NCBI RefSeq assembly: GCF_024380015.1
Contig: NZ_CP101509.1
Location: 1,426,001-1,490,000, forward strand
DNA length: 64,000 nt
Source: Photobacterium atrarenae
GTDB taxonomy: Bacteria; Pseudomonadota; Gammaproteobacteria; Enterobacterales; Vibrionaceae
Direction of reading: 5' to 3'
Shown here: positions 8,439 through 16,643 of the stretch, one piece after another
Position numbering within the stretch: the first letter of the stretch is position 1
Layout: every line of letters starts with the position of its first letter
Notes under the pieces: model-generated
What the model was told of the DNA's origin: nothing
The model's database searches: none
What the model saw: the letters and a program-made list of their open reading frames with translations, nothing else
Program-made: the position numbers and the translations under genes

Positions 8439-9465
8439 CAGCGATCACCTGGCGATATTCATTCTTACGGGCAATGCTGACCTCTTTGGCGAGTACGACG
8501 CTTTCGGCAAAGTCCATCACATCCCGTTGCAGCTTGGTGCGATTGAGGCGGTTGATCCGGGTGATCCCGCCCGGGCTCAGGACATTGACTTCGACCAGCT
8601 TGCCGTTGATGACATCCAGGCCGACAAAATACAGCCCGTCGCGCACCAGTTTCGGTCCGATATGTTTACACAGCCTCAGTTCCTGTTTTGACAGGGTATG
8701 TTTGACTTCTTTGCCGCCGGCATGGATGTTTGAGCGTACATCGCCCTGAGCCGGAACCCGGCGCATGGCACCGATGGGTTCGCCGTTGAGCATCATGATC
8801 CGAACATCGCCCTCTTCGGCGCCTTCGATATAGTCCTGCAGGATGACGTAGTTTTTATCGTCGCCGATATAGAAATCCAGCAACGACTTGACGCTCGACT
8901 TGGCGCTTTTTTCCACCAGGATCACGCCTTTGCCGCCATAGCCATTGAGCGGCTTCATGATCATCCGCTCATTCGGACTTTCTGCCAGAACGCGTTCCAG
9001 GTACTCGCGGTTTTTCGACACATGGGTGACCGGGATGAACTCGTTGGTCGGATCCGGCAGGGATGTAGTGTAGAGCTTATTGTTGGCGACACGTAATCCG
9101 TCGATATCGTTCATAATGAAGGTATCGTCACGCACCGAGTCGAGGAAGTTCAGCGCCATGGTGTCCAGCGGCGGATTCGCACGCATGAAAATGACATCAA
9201 AGCCCGCCAGTGGCAGTTGTGCCTTGCGAAATTCCGCTTTGCGATAAAAGCTTGGAATATTATTGGACACTTCACCGTTTTTCAGAACTTTGCAGAAAGC
9301 AATGGCCGTACTGTGGCGCATGGTCAGATTATTCGGTGTCGTGATGGCAACGGTATGTCCGCGGGAGGCGGCTTCATGGATCAGACGCAAGGTTGAATCT
9401 GTATCCGGCTCAACTTTTTCCCATGGGTACATCACAAAGCATATTTTCATTTCAGGTGTTACCAT
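8422..9465 (-). CDS. ATP-grasp ligase, glutathione synthetase-like
   Basis: A 347-residue protein with the GshB/RimK arrangement: an N-terminal pre-ATP-grasp domain, then RMIMKPLNGYGGKGV (phosphate/lysine loop), EGDVRIMMLNGEPIGAMRR and DVINGKLVEVNVLSPGG (metal-binding Glu/Asn). The family joins a carboxylate to an amine using ATP. It may not be the housekeeping GshB, because it is coupled to an amidohydrolase/peptidase fusion, which suggests a small peptide conjugate is made and processed locally. The start is uncertain: ATG at 9465 or the ATG at 9450 (MKICFVMYPW); neither has a strong ribosome site. Confidence 0.75.
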   Translation of the reverse strand: MVTPEMKICFVMYPWEKVEPDTDSTLRLIHEAASRGHTVAITTPNNLTMRHSTAIAFCKVLKNGEVSNNIPSFYRKAEFRKAQLPLAGFDVIFMRANPPLDTMALNFLDSVRDDTFIMNDIDGLRVANNKLYTTSLPDPTNEFIPVTHVSKNREYLERVLAESPNERMIMKPLNGYGGKGVILVEKSAKSSVKSLLDFYIGDDKNYVILQDYIEGAEEGDVRIMMLNGEPIGAMRRVPAQGDVRSNIHAGGKEVKHTLSKQELRLCKHIGPKLVRDGLYFVGLDVINGKLVEVNVLSPGGITRINRLNRTKLQRDVMDFAESVVLAKEVSIARKNEYRQVIADAATY

Positions 9466-9492
9466 TTCAAGTGTCGTTATCGACAGGCACTA

Positions 9493-9527
9493 GAAAACAA
9501 AGCCATCGCACGGCAGTGGATGGCTTA
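9493..9527 (-). terminator. rho-independent terminator after maoP
   Basis: A 7-bp stem AGCCATC/GATGGCT (9501-9507/9519-9525); on the minus strand it is followed by TTGTTTTC. Confidence 0.6.
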
Positions 9528-9595
9528 ATCGTCAGAAATTGTAAAAATCTGGCGGTCAGGGTGAACTGCCAGCAGGGCGTTTCAGGGCAGCGGAA

Positions 9596-9946
9596 TTAAT
9601 AATCTAAGTCGTCGCTGCTCACGTCACTTTCATTATCATCGTCGTAGCTATTGGCTGGTTTCCGCTGCGAAGCGCAAAGGGTGTAGCTTTTGACTTTATT
9701 GGTCGTCTTATAGACATATTTCAGCCAGCATTTGGCAAAGTTGGAGCTTGCTTCTGTCTCACCACGAACCTCGGCAAGAAACTGTGCCTCCGAATCAGTG
9801 GCCGGCACCATAGTACCGTTTGCCAGGCCGGACATGGTTCGGCCGTAATTCTCTAATAAGGTGGCTTCGTTAATGGTAAATACACCGGAGCGGTTAAAGC
9901 CGCGTGGGAAATTTTGATCGTCGTAAAATTTGCCTTCACTTCTCAT
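9596..9946 (-). CDS. maoP: macrodomain Ori organization protein MaoP (YifE/DUF413)
   Basis: A 116-residue protein of the DUF413 family; E. coli MaoP has 112 residues. The N-terminal GKFYDDQNFPRGFNRSGVFT block and LENYGRTMSGLANG are family hallmarks. In E. coli it acts with the maoS site to organise the Ori macrodomain. The C-terminus ends in an acidic tail (DDDNESDVSSDDLD). The ATG has AGGAAG upstream. It is divergent from hdfR, the same pairing as in enterobacteria, which supports both assignments. Confidence 0.88.
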   Translation of the reverse strand: MRSEGKFYDDQNFPRGFNRSGVFTINEATLLENYGRTMSGLANGTMVPATDSEAQFLAEVRGETEASSNFAKCWLKYVYKTTNKVKSYTLCASQRKPANSYDDDNESDVSSDDLDY

Positions 9947-10110
9947 GTCAATGCTTCCTGATGAGATTTTCGGTGATATTCTTTCAGGTGACAGGTGTTG
10001 TAAAACAAAATTTTTTCTTGGTAACGATAAAGAATTTCGATTAATAATAAGCGTAGCGGACGTGTACTATTGCGCCTTGATTCATTCACCCGATATATGT
10101 TGAGAATGCT

Positions 10111-10971
10111 GTGGATACAGAACTACTTAGAACTTTTCTTGAGGTGACCAAGACCCGCCATTTTGGCCGGGCTGCGGATAACTTATTTCTGACCCAGTCT
10201 GCGGTGAGTTTCCGTATCCGCCAGTTGGAATCCCAACTGGGCAATGAGCTGTTTTCCCGTCAGCGGGGGAATGTGCACCTGACGGCCGCCGGTGAGCGGC
10301 TGCAGCCATACGCGGAAGCCATTTTGCAGACCTGGGGGCGGGCGCGGCAGGATGTGGCGCTGTCCGATAGCCTTAATAGCCAAGTCACACTGGGGGCATC
10401 TCCGGTGTTCTGGGAGTTTGATGGGATCTCTGACTGGATCAACCGTCTTTATAGCACGGTGCCGGGGCTGGCCTTGCGGCTCGAGTCGGTGTCGCGGCAG
10501 AGTATGGCCCGGCGGTTACTCGATCGCAGCATTGATGTGTCGATCACCAGTGAGCCCCCGCGGATCGAAAACCTGCAGGTCAGTAAAGTCAGGGATTTCC
10601 AGCTTCAGTTAGTCAGTCAGGACCCGAAGTGTACGATGGCAAACGTGAAAACCTACCCTTTGGTTTACCTGGACTGGAGTACCCGATTTTCTGTGGAGCA
10701 TGGCCGGGTGCTTGAGCAACCCGAGACACCGATAATGCACACCCATTCGAGTAAGATGGCGCTGGAATATTTGCTAAGCAATCGGGCGGTGGGTTATCTG
10801 CCGGCACCGGTTGTTGCTCAGAGTGTCGAGGATGGCGCCTTGTTTGCCGTGCCGGATTCACCGGTGATGGAGCAGTCGCTGTATCTGGTTTGGCGCGAAG
10901 ACAGTGACAAGTCCGACTTGATTGAAACCATGCTGGCCGTACCGTTTAACCAGGTGAGTGAAAGCGTGTAG
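10111..10971 (+). CDS. hdfR: LysR-family transcriptional regulator HdfR
   Basis: A 286-residue LysR regulator. The winged helix-turn-helix is at residues 1-60 (MDTELLRTFLEV, RHFGRAADNLFLTQSAVSFR, QLGNELFSRQR), followed by the effector domain. The N-terminus closely matches E. coli HdfR, a repressor of flhDC, and the neighbour maoP is shared. The start is GTG at 10111; the usual HdfR beginning MDTELL fixes it. Whether flagellar genes are the target here is not shown. The 164-base divergent spacer to maoP should hold both promoters. Confidence 0.85.
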   Translation: MDTELLRTFLEVTKTRHFGRAADNLFLTQSAVSFRIRQLESQLGNELFSRQRGNVHLTAAGERLQPYAEAILQTWGRARQDVALSDSLNSQVTLGASPVFWEFDGISDWINRLYSTVPGLALRLESVSRQSMARRLLDRSIDVSITSEPPRIENLQVSKVRDFQLQLVSQDPKCTMANVKTYPLVYLDWSTRFSVEHGRVLEQPETPIMHTHSSKMALEYLLSNRAVGYLPAPVVAQSVEDGALFAVPDSPVMEQSLYLVWREDSDKSDLIETMLAVPFNQVSESV

Positions 10972-11073
10972 ATTTGATAAAGATATTTGCATGTGACCAG
11001 CAATAAAAATTGTTGTACTTGTTAGGGGGAGATTGCGTACGCTTCGCGCTGAAGGAGGCGACGAATCAGCCCA

Positions 11074-11289
11074 ATGAACAGTTCAATGCTTATGACATTT
11101 TTCCTGGTGACAGTTTTTTTCTTTGTCGGGCCAGTAACATTTAGCATTTTTGTCATAATTGAATATTATTATTCTGTACCTATTGGTAATGATATCTGGT
11201 TAATCACCAATATCGTTGCAGGTGTTCAACTAATCTGTAGCAGTTTTATACTCTTGAGCTATGTCAGGAAACGTGTATGGCAAAGTTAG
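11074..11289 (+). CDS. small two-helix membrane protein, unknown function
   Basis: A 71-residue hydrophobic protein with two predicted membrane helices (about residues 7-30 and 42-64) and a short basic tail (SYVRKRVWQS). I recognise no family. AAGGAGG lies about 14 bases upstream of the ATG, rather far, so the start may differ. It overlaps the next small gene by 13 bases in another frame, which suggests translational coupling and favours both being real. Confidence 0.5.
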   Translation: MNSSMLMTFFLVTVFFFVGPVTFSIFVIIEYYYSVPIGNDIWLITNIVAGVQLICSSFILLSYVRKRVWQS

Positions 11290-11450
11290 ATCAAAAGTTT
11301 AGTAAAGGATCTAAATTCAAACCTAAATTTGATGATGATGAAGATTTATATGACTTCAATCAGCCATCGAAGAAGAAAAAGCGTCGTATTGCACGCCAGC
11401 GTGATGAATATCAGGATTTTCAGGATGACCGAGACTGGGATTACCAGTAA
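11277..11450 (+). CDS. small, highly charged protein, unknown function
   Basis: A 57-residue protein, MAKLDQKFSKGSKF at the start, then an acidic patch (DDDEDLYD), a basic patch (KKKKRRIARQRD) and an acidic aromatic tail ending DRDWDYQ. Strong charge segregation suggests a disordered nucleic-acid or protein binder. The ATG lies inside the preceding small membrane-protein gene, and a clear terminator follows 49 bases after its stop, so the two probably form a mini-operon. No family recognised. Confidence 0.5.
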   Translation: MAKLDQKFSKGSKFKPKFDDDEDLYDFNQPSKKKKRRIARQRDEYQDFQDDRDWDYQ

Positions 11451-11499
11451 GCCTTAGCATTGAACGAAATCGGCAGGTGCAATCAGCCCGAATGATGTG

Positions 11500-11526
11500 A
11501 CCGGAGCCCATGGCTCCGGTTTATTA
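11500..11526 (+). terminator. rho-independent terminator
   Basis: A perfect 9-bp stem ACCGGAGCC/GGCTCCGGT with a 3-base loop followed by TTATTA. Confidence 0.75.
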
Positions 11527-11636
11527 CTTGTATCTTCAGTCGTGGCTTTCTGGAGACTCACTGGGATTGGATCAACCTTTTCCGGTCACTTTACGGTATA
11601 CTGCGGCCAGATACACATTCGCGAAGAGTTTGAACT

Positions 11637-11822
11637 ATGCTAGAGAACCTGAGCCTGCCGGAAGGCATTGAACAAGAGCCTGAGCTGCCAATCCCATCAA
11701 TTGAAGAGCAAAAACGGATTGTCGCAGAGCTGAAGCGACTGGAAGAAGCGGGCGAACTGACCCCGGAAATCCTGGAAGCGTATATCACAGGTCAGCATAC
11801 GCGGGAAGATACCTCGTCCTGA
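11637..11822 (+). CDS. short conserved-looking acidic protein, unknown function
   Basis: A 61-residue, Glu/Pro-rich protein whose middle (PSIEEQKRIVAELKRLEEAGELTPE, shown here only as key words IEEQ, LKRLEE, LTPEILEAY) looks helical, probably a short helical hairpin. GAAGAG lies eight bases before the ATG. It resembles small hypothetical proteins seen in Vibrionaceae; I cannot name a function. A terminator lies about 190 bases downstream. Confidence 0.5.
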   Translation: MLENLSLPEGIEQEPELPIPSIEEQKRIVAELKRLEEAGELTPEILEAYITGQHTREDTSS

Positions 11823-12014
11823 ATGGCAGTCTGACTGAGCATAATGATGGAGGATACTAATCGCAGTAAATAACGGGTCATCCCAGCTTGTTAAAATGCT
11901 TGATAACTACGTTAGAATTTTTGATTGTAGCGTAACTACTTCTCAAAAAATTCTGCCTTGCTCTCAAATATTTTTCCTGCGCTATTTCTGATCACTTACT
12001 TTGATTGGTATGAC

Positions 12015-12040
12015 AAACGGCACCCTCGGGTGCCGTTTTT
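12015..12040. terminator. bidirectional terminator downstream of brnQ
   Basis: A 10-bp stem AAACGGCACC/GGTGCCGTTT with a 4-base loop and T run on the plus strand, matching A run on the other side; it lies 19 bases past the brnQ stop. Confidence 0.8.
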
Positions 12041-12058
12041 GATCGGAGTGCGCGTAAC

Positions 12059-13351
12059 TCAGCTCGCTGTCACCTGCCGGGCACGCGCCGGTTTTGGTCT
12101 CAGGACCATGTGGGCCAGCACGAGTAGGCTCGGGATGAACCAGCTCAGGTGCTGCGGGTAGAGCGGCAGCCACTGTTGCAGCAAGTGCTCCAGGCCGTCT
12201 GGCATCAACGCTAAAACAGACAGGGTATCCAGGCTGCCGAACAGGGCGGCGGTGTAGACCAGATATTTCAGTGATGAGGTTTTCTCTGCCGGGAGGCAGG
12301 CGGCCAGGATTAGCGCTACTGCCACTGGGCACAGGGTCAGGATCAGCGGTAGGCTGAATGTAATGAGTTGCTCCAGGCCAACATTGGAGACAATTGCTGC
12401 CAGGATGATAACTCCGGTTGCAACATGGTTGAATTTGAGGCGGTAAGTTTGCTGAAAGTACTCCGCGTTGGCATTGGTCAGGCCGATGACTGTGGTCAGG
12501 CAGGCCGTCAAGGTGATGATGGCGAGCAGGCTCTGACCGACAGGCCCAAGAATAGCGCCCGCGTAAGATGTAAGGAGCATCCCGCCATTCGTCGCGTTGG
12601 CCGCAATGGTGGATGACGTGGCCCCGAGATAACCCATGGCCAGGTAACACCCCGACATCAACACGACGTAAATGCCGGCAATCGTGTAGCTGTAATGACG
12701 AATTTGATCAGGTGCCTCGACGCCCTTGGCTTTGATGGCCTGAATGATAACCCAGCCAAATGCGACCGCTGCAATGGCATCTAAAGTCATATAACCTTCC
12801 AGTAACCCTCGTGTCAGAGGGCTGGCCTGATATCCGTCTCGTGCGGGGGTCGTTGTCCCTTGGGGCTCAAAGATGGCTGCGATAACCAGGGCACTGAGCA
12901 TGGCGATAAGAGCCGGGGTCATATACTTGCCAATGATATCCACTAACTTACCGGGCCGGATAGCGAGCAGGAGGCTCACAGCGCAAAAGGTGCTAGAGAA
13001 GGGCAGCAGTTGATCGGTCGATGTAAAGGGTTGAATGCCCATCTCGTAGGCAACATTCACCGCCCGGGGCAGGACAAATGCCGGCCCCAGAGTAATAAAT
13101 ACCGTTAGCCAGAATGTTTTATCCAGCCAGGTCGGTAAGGCGCTGGTTAATTTGCTGGCAGAAGACAAGCGCCCGAGGACGATGATGGTCAGCGCAGGCA
13201 GACCGACGGCGGAGATTAAAAAACCGGCCATGGCAAATAGCCACAGTTCGCCAGCTTGTTGCGCCATCATCGGGGGGAATATCAGGTTACCTGCACCGAG
13301 GAACAGGGCGAAGGTCGTAAAGCCTATTGCTGTGATATCTCTCTTTTTCAA
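12059..13351 (-). CDS. brnQ: branched-chain amino acid:cation symporter
   Basis: A 430-residue, 12-helix LIV-II carrier that imports leucine, isoleucine and valine with a cation. The N-terminal KKRDITAIGFTTFALFLGAG and NLIFPPMMAQ blocks are BrnQ hallmarks. I place the start at TTG 13351, five bases after AAGGTGG, giving MKKRDI as in relatives. The frame stays open for 29 codons further upstream, but that extension is not family-like. A 31-codon leader rich in Val/Leu/Ile codons lies about 100 bases upstream (13450-13545), suggesting transcription attenuation by branched-chain amino acids. Confidence 0.87.
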   Translation of the reverse strand: MKKRDITAIGFTTFALFLGAGNLIFPPMMAQQAGELWLFAMAGFLISAVGLPALTIIVLGRLSSASKLTSALPTWLDKTFWLTVFITLGPAFVLPRAVNVAYEMGIQPFTSTDQLLPFSSTFCAVSLLLAIRPGKLVDIIGKYMTPALIAMLSALVIAAIFEPQGTTTPARDGYQASPLTRGLLEGYMTLDAIAAVAFGWVIIQAIKAKGVEAPDQIRHYSYTIAGIYVVLMSGCYLAMGYLGATSSTIAANATNGGMLLTSYAGAILGPVGQSLLAIITLTACLTTVIGLTNANAEYFQQTYRLKFNHVATGVIILAAIVSNVGLEQLITFSLPLILTLCPVAVALILAACLPAEKTSSLKYLVYTAALFGSLDTLSVLALMPDGLEHLLQQWLPLYPQHLSWFIPSLLVLAHMVLRPKPARARQVTAS

Positions 13352-13424
13352 TGGAACCACCTTGAGTGTGATGGTCAGCTTGGTTGGATTGAAAAGAGAG
13401 GGAACTCTGTTTCCGCCAGCCAGG

Positions 13425-13447
13425 CTGACGAAAACCAAAACCGTCAG
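13425..13447 (-). promoter_or_regulatory. hairpin after the brnQ leader peptide, candidate attenuator element
   Basis: CTGACG/CGTCAG, 6-bp stem with an 11-base loop, beginning three bases after the leader stop. Its 5' arm (GACG) can alternatively pair with the CGTC repeats formed by the leader's valine codons, the mutually exclusive pairing expected of an attenuator. No strong T tract follows, so the terminator itself is not clear. Confidence 0.4.
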
Positions 13448-13449
13448 CG

Positions 13450-13545
13450 TCAGTGAATGACGACGACGACAGAGACCAGTGCGTGCGAATGCCCAGCACT
13501 AAGTGGCTGGTTAACAGACAGATTGTTTGCTTTTTCGATTTGCAT
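13450..13545 (-). CDS. leader peptide of brnQ, valine-run attenuator
   Basis: A 31-codon frame starting ATG CAA ATC and ending in the residues ALVSVVVVIH then stop. Seven of the last nine residues before the terminal His are branched-chain (Leu, Val x5, Ile), including four successive GTC codons, strikingly like the ilv operon leader peptides. It sits between a plausible promoter (13579-13607) and brnQ on the same strand, and a hairpin follows immediately. The ribosome site is weak. Ribosome stalling at Val codons would couple brnQ expression to charged tRNA-Val. This is an inference from sequence pattern. Confidence 0.55.
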   Translation of the reverse strand: MQIEKANNLSVNQPLSAGHSHALVSVVVVIH

Positions 13546-13578
13546 ACATCACGCATTGGTTATTTAACAATTGAAACT

Positions 13579-13607
13579 AACATAATATGAGTCAGTTGGG
13601 CTGTAAA
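13579..13607 (-). promoter_or_regulatory. probable sigma-70 promoter of brnQ
   Basis: On the minus strand TTTACA (13602-13607), 17-base spacer, TATGTT (13579-13584), about 35 bases upstream of the leader peptide start. Confidence 0.45.
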
Positions 13608-13712
13608 GCCCTATTTTGTCTGGAAGCATGTGATGTCGAGTGACTTAGAGCAGGGAAATGTCGCATTGATTTATAAGTTATTTATAATCAATAGGTTATT
13701 TTGACTTATTGA

Positions 13713-13748
13713 TTTCTCCGCCGTGCCAACAGCGTAGTGACGGAGAAA
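13713..13748 (-). terminator. hairpin downstream of yjjG, weak terminator candidate
   Basis: An 8-bp stem TTTCTCCG/CGGAGAAA with a 20-base loop just past the yjjG stop. No T tract. Confidence 0.3.
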
Positions 13749-13763
13749 CCAAGTGATGACAGA

Positions 13764-14438
13764 TTAAGCAAACAGCAGGGTGTTCAGCTCATTCAGGCTT
13801 GCGACCTGGAAATGTGGTTGGATTCCTTCCGGCGCAGGCAAGCCTTCCGGGTTGAGCCAGCAGGTGTCAATCCCGGCGTTGAGCCCACCAAGGATATCGG
13901 AGTGCGGGTTGTCGCCTACCATCAGGATCTGCGCTTTATCCGGCTGACCCATCTCAGAGAAAGCATGCTCGAATATTCGGCGATCGGGCTTAGCCACGCC
14001 GACTTGTTCCGAAATGATCAGTGCGGAAAAGTGATCCTGTAACCCATTTCTTTCCAGTCGAATTTGTTGCAAATCGGTAAAGCCATTGGTGATGATCCCA
14101 AGCTGGCAGTGTGCTTTCAGATTATCCAGCAGCGTTTTGGCCCCCGGTAGCGGTGTACAGATGTCGGCCATCGCATCTAAAAAGGCGCTGTTCATCGCCT
14201 GAGTCGTTACGTTGAGGCGCTCGGCCCAGGATTGGAAGCGAATGTGCTGGAGTTCTTTTGCACTAATCACGCCATCCTGATAATCGACCCAGAGCGGCTT
14301 GTTCACTTCCTGGTAGGTTTCAAAATCCTGAGGGGAAAAATCAATCCCATAGCGGGAGAACATCAGACGCAGCCCTTCGAAGGCATTAAAGTGAAACAGG
14401 GTTTCGTCTGCGTCAAATAAAATCCATTGATACTTCAT
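13764..14438 (-). CDS. yjjG: pyrimidine 5'-nucleotidase / HAD phosphatase YjjG
   Basis: A 224-residue HAD-superfamily phosphatase. Motif I is FDADETLF, motif II ITNGF, the lysine lies in VGVAKPDRRIF and motif IV is MVGDNPHSDILGG. Nearly every block matches E. coli YjjG, which dephosphorylates UMP, dUMP, dTMP and noncanonical pyrimidine nucleotides (house-cleaning). Length is the same as in E. coli. Transcribed alone on the minus strand. Confidence 0.9.
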   Translation of the reverse strand: MKYQWILFDADETLFHFNAFEGLRLMFSRYGIDFSPQDFETYQEVNKPLWVDYQDGVISAKELQHIRFQSWAERLNVTTQAMNSAFLDAMADICTPLPGAKTLLDNLKAHCQLGIITNGFTDLQQIRLERNGLQDHFSALIISEQVGVAKPDRRIFEHAFSEMGQPDKAQILMVGDNPHSDILGGLNAGIDTCWLNPEGLPAPEGIQPHFQVASLNELNTLLFA

Positions 14439-14718
14439 TATTACTTGTCCATCGGCATGACTGCTTAACAGGGTGTGCGATGTGCATCACCGGGCATTCA
14501 TTTTAGCGTCTATTAGCTATCAAACGCCAGTTTTGCCTGCGTGACGAGAATTTAACCGCGCTCTTGCCATACCCTTCGGATAAATAAATCCTGTACAGGA
14601 AAAAATTTTGTGGTGATTTTGTGCGCTTCACTATACTGAGAAGTACAGGGAGTGATACATAGAGGGGGATTTATTTCTTGCGGTTCTATCTTTCTTTTAA
14701 TGCCAGGGAGTGAAATGA

Positions 14719-15771
14719 ATGATTGAGGAAATACAGTTTTATGAGCCGGATGATCACCATGGATTTCTTTCAAATTTTGCTTCGAGTCCAATAAATCTCA
14801 GTGGGAATGTTTGGCCCACCAGTGAACATTATTATCAGGCCCAGAAATTTACAGATCCCGAGCTCCAATCGAAAATTCGAGAAGCTGCCACGCCGGATGA
14901 GGCATTCCGGTTGAGCCGCGTCTATAGCGATCAAGTCAAAGATGACTGGATGGAAGTACGTACTGCCGTGATGCGGTTTATTGTCTTTGAAAAGTTTCGC
15001 CAAAACCCCAAACTTGCGCATCTGCTGGTCAGTACGGGTGATAAAGTGCTGAAAGAACATTCACACAAAGATGACTTTTGGGGAGATGGCGGCGACGGAA
15101 CCGGTCGTAATGAGCTAGGAAAGGTTCTGATGGAAGTTCGGGATTATTTTGCCAATCTGGAGCCTTATAATCTGGTCTATTTTGTTGATAGCGCGAAGCT
15201 GCCAACAAAATGGGGCACGTTTCAAATGTATGGTTTCATCGAGCAGGCCACCGGCAAAGAGCATCTGGCGCTTGTTTATGGTGAACTGGGTGAGAGCGAA
15301 CCACCGCTGATCCGCCTCCACTCTGAATGCCTGACGGGTGATGCCTTATTCAGTGCCCGCTGTGACTGTGGGTTCCAGTTAGCCCGTGCGATGGAAAACA
15401 TCGTTAACGCTGGCAGCGGCGTCTTGTTTTATTTACGTCAGGAAGGGCGGGGGATCGGGTTGATCAATAAAATCCGGGCCTATCACCTGCAGGACGATGG
15501 CGCAGATACGGTTGAAGCTAATGAGCGGCTGGGCTTTGCTGCAGATATGCGTGACTACTCTTTCTGTCGGGGCATGCTGAGTTTTCTGAATATTGGTTCG
15601 GTGCGTTTGATGACCAATAATCCGCGTAAAGTGAAAGCGTTGGAAAATGCCGGGATTCAGATTGCTGCAAGGGTACCGTTGCAGGAAGGAAATAATCCGC
15701 ATAATGAAAATTATCTGAAGACAAAAGCGGCGAAGTTAGGTCATATGTTCGATTCAGCGTTTATTAAATGA
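14719..15771 (+). CDS. NADAR (YbiA-like) N-glycosidase fused to GTP cyclohydrolase II
   Basis: A 350-residue fusion. Residues 1-150 form a NADAR/COG3236 domain ([37 protein letters not shown]), which cleaves unstable early riboflavin intermediates. Residues about 155-350 form a RibA-type GTP cyclohydrolase [12 protein letters not shown], the zinc cysteines in [10 protein letters not shown], and RQEGRGIGL. One polypeptide thus makes the first riboflavin intermediate and clears its damaged overflow. Such fusions are known in vibrios. ATG 14719 follows AGGGAG by about 11 bases; the ATG at 14715 hits a stop after three codons. No FMN riboswitch is visible upstream. Confidence 0.88.
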   Translation: MIEEIQFYEPDDHHGFLSNFASSPINLSGNVWPTSEHYYQAQKFTDPELQSKIREAATPDEAFRLSRVYSDQVKDDWMEVRTAVMRFIVFEKFRQNPKLAHLLVSTGDKVLKEHSHKDDFWGDGGDGTGRNELGKVLMEVRDYFANLEPYNLVYFVDSAKLPTKWGTFQMYGFIEQATGKEHLALVYGELGESEPPLIRLHSECLTGDALFSARCDCGFQLARAMENIVNAGSGVLFYLRQEGRGIGLINKIRAYHLQDDGADTVEANERLGFAADMRDYSFCRGMLSFLNIGSVRLMTNNPRKVKALENAGIQIAARVPLQEGNNPHNENYLKTKAAKLGHMFDSAFIK

Positions 15772-15793
15772 CAGTTTATCGAAATGAATTTCC

Positions 15794-15821
15794 GCGCCCA
15801 TCAAGCCTTGCTGGTGGGCGC
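15794..15821. terminator. hairpin between convergent genes
   Basis: A 10-bp stem GCGCCCATCA/TGGTGGGCGC (one G-U) with an 8-base loop between the RibA fusion stop and the convergent binding-protein gene. T tract poor. Confidence 0.5.
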
Positions 15822-15841
15822 AACTATAGCGCGTCGGATAA

Positions 15842-16600
15842 TTATAAATATTGATGGATAATGTCATCCATTCTGCCACTTGATTTCAGCTCTTTCAGGC
15901 GCTGGTTAATAAATTTCTGCACCTTTGGACTCATTTTTGGGTCGAATGCGAGGTATATTGGATAGTCTGGGATGACAGATCGGAAAGGTTGAATCTGATA
16001 ATTGGTTAGTGTTTCATTTAATTTTGCTAGGTTATACTTCACTCGTGATTCCATCTCGACAAAAGCTGCATATTCAGGGAACTTATTAATAATGCGAAAT
16101 GCAGCCTGGTAATCCTTGACTCTTAATTCTTCTATCTCACCTTGTTCAAAGTAAGGTAGGAGTTGTGGGTAATCAAAGCCATGGAGCAGTACAATGATTC
16201 TTTGTTGCATGTCTGCAATGGACTCGAACCGAATCGTGCTGTTGTGATTGCTGACGAGTACATGCTTGACGGTATAGATTGGGATCTCAGATAAGTTCTC
16301 AGACTGGACTTTCCCCCACTCAGGGCTTCCGTAGGTGATCCAGTTCGGCTCGCCACCTGCTTCCAGCAGAGAAATCATTCGGTTGAATGGATAAGTATGA
16401 TAGTTAATGTTGTAGGGGCTGTCTTCGAAAACGGCTTTGACGATATCCGTCACAATACCGCTGTGGTTATTTTTTCCCTCTTCTATTTGAAAGGGCGTTG
16501 CCTGCTTGGCAATAACATAATAGTTAATAGACCCGGCTTGAAGGCTAAAGCTGACTGAGGCGAAAGCAAGCGCTGAAAAAACAGAATAGATTTTTTTCAT
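15842..16600 (-). CDS. periplasmic solute-binding (SBP_bac_3-like) protein
   Basis: A 252-residue secreted protein: a signal peptide of about 22 residues ([20 protein letters not shown] then QAG) followed by a two-lobed amino-acid-type binding domain ([45 protein letters not shown]). AAGGA lies seven bases upstream of the ATG. No ABC permease or ATPase is adjacent; instead the gene is divergent from a hybrid histidine kinase. It may therefore serve as a sensory ligand-binding protein, not a transporter subunit. The ligand is unknown. Confidence 0.75.
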   Translation of the reverse strand: MKKIYSVFSALAFASVSFSLQAGSINYYVIAKQATPFQIEEGKNNHSGIVTDIVKAVFEDSPYNINYHTYPFNRMISLLEAGGEPNWITYGSPEWGKVQSENLSEIPIYTVKHVLVSNHNSTIRFESIADMQQRIIVLLHGFDYPQLLPYFEQGEIEELRVKDYQAAFRIINKFPEYAAFVEMESRVKYNLAKLNETLTNYQIQPFRSVIPDYPIYLAFDPKMSPKVQKFINQRLKELKSSGRMDDIIHQYL

Positions 16601-16643
16601 AATGTGTCCTTACATTAACTATCTGATTGAAGAAGCTACTATT

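Noticed and set aside
11982..12650. A 222-codon minus-strand frame overlapping brnQ
   Set aside because: It lies out of frame inside the well-supported transporter and runs through its terminator; no recognisable domain.
14439..14718. Possible FMN riboswitch upstream of the NADAR-RibA gene
   Set aside because: The conserved RFN core sequences are not present in this leader.
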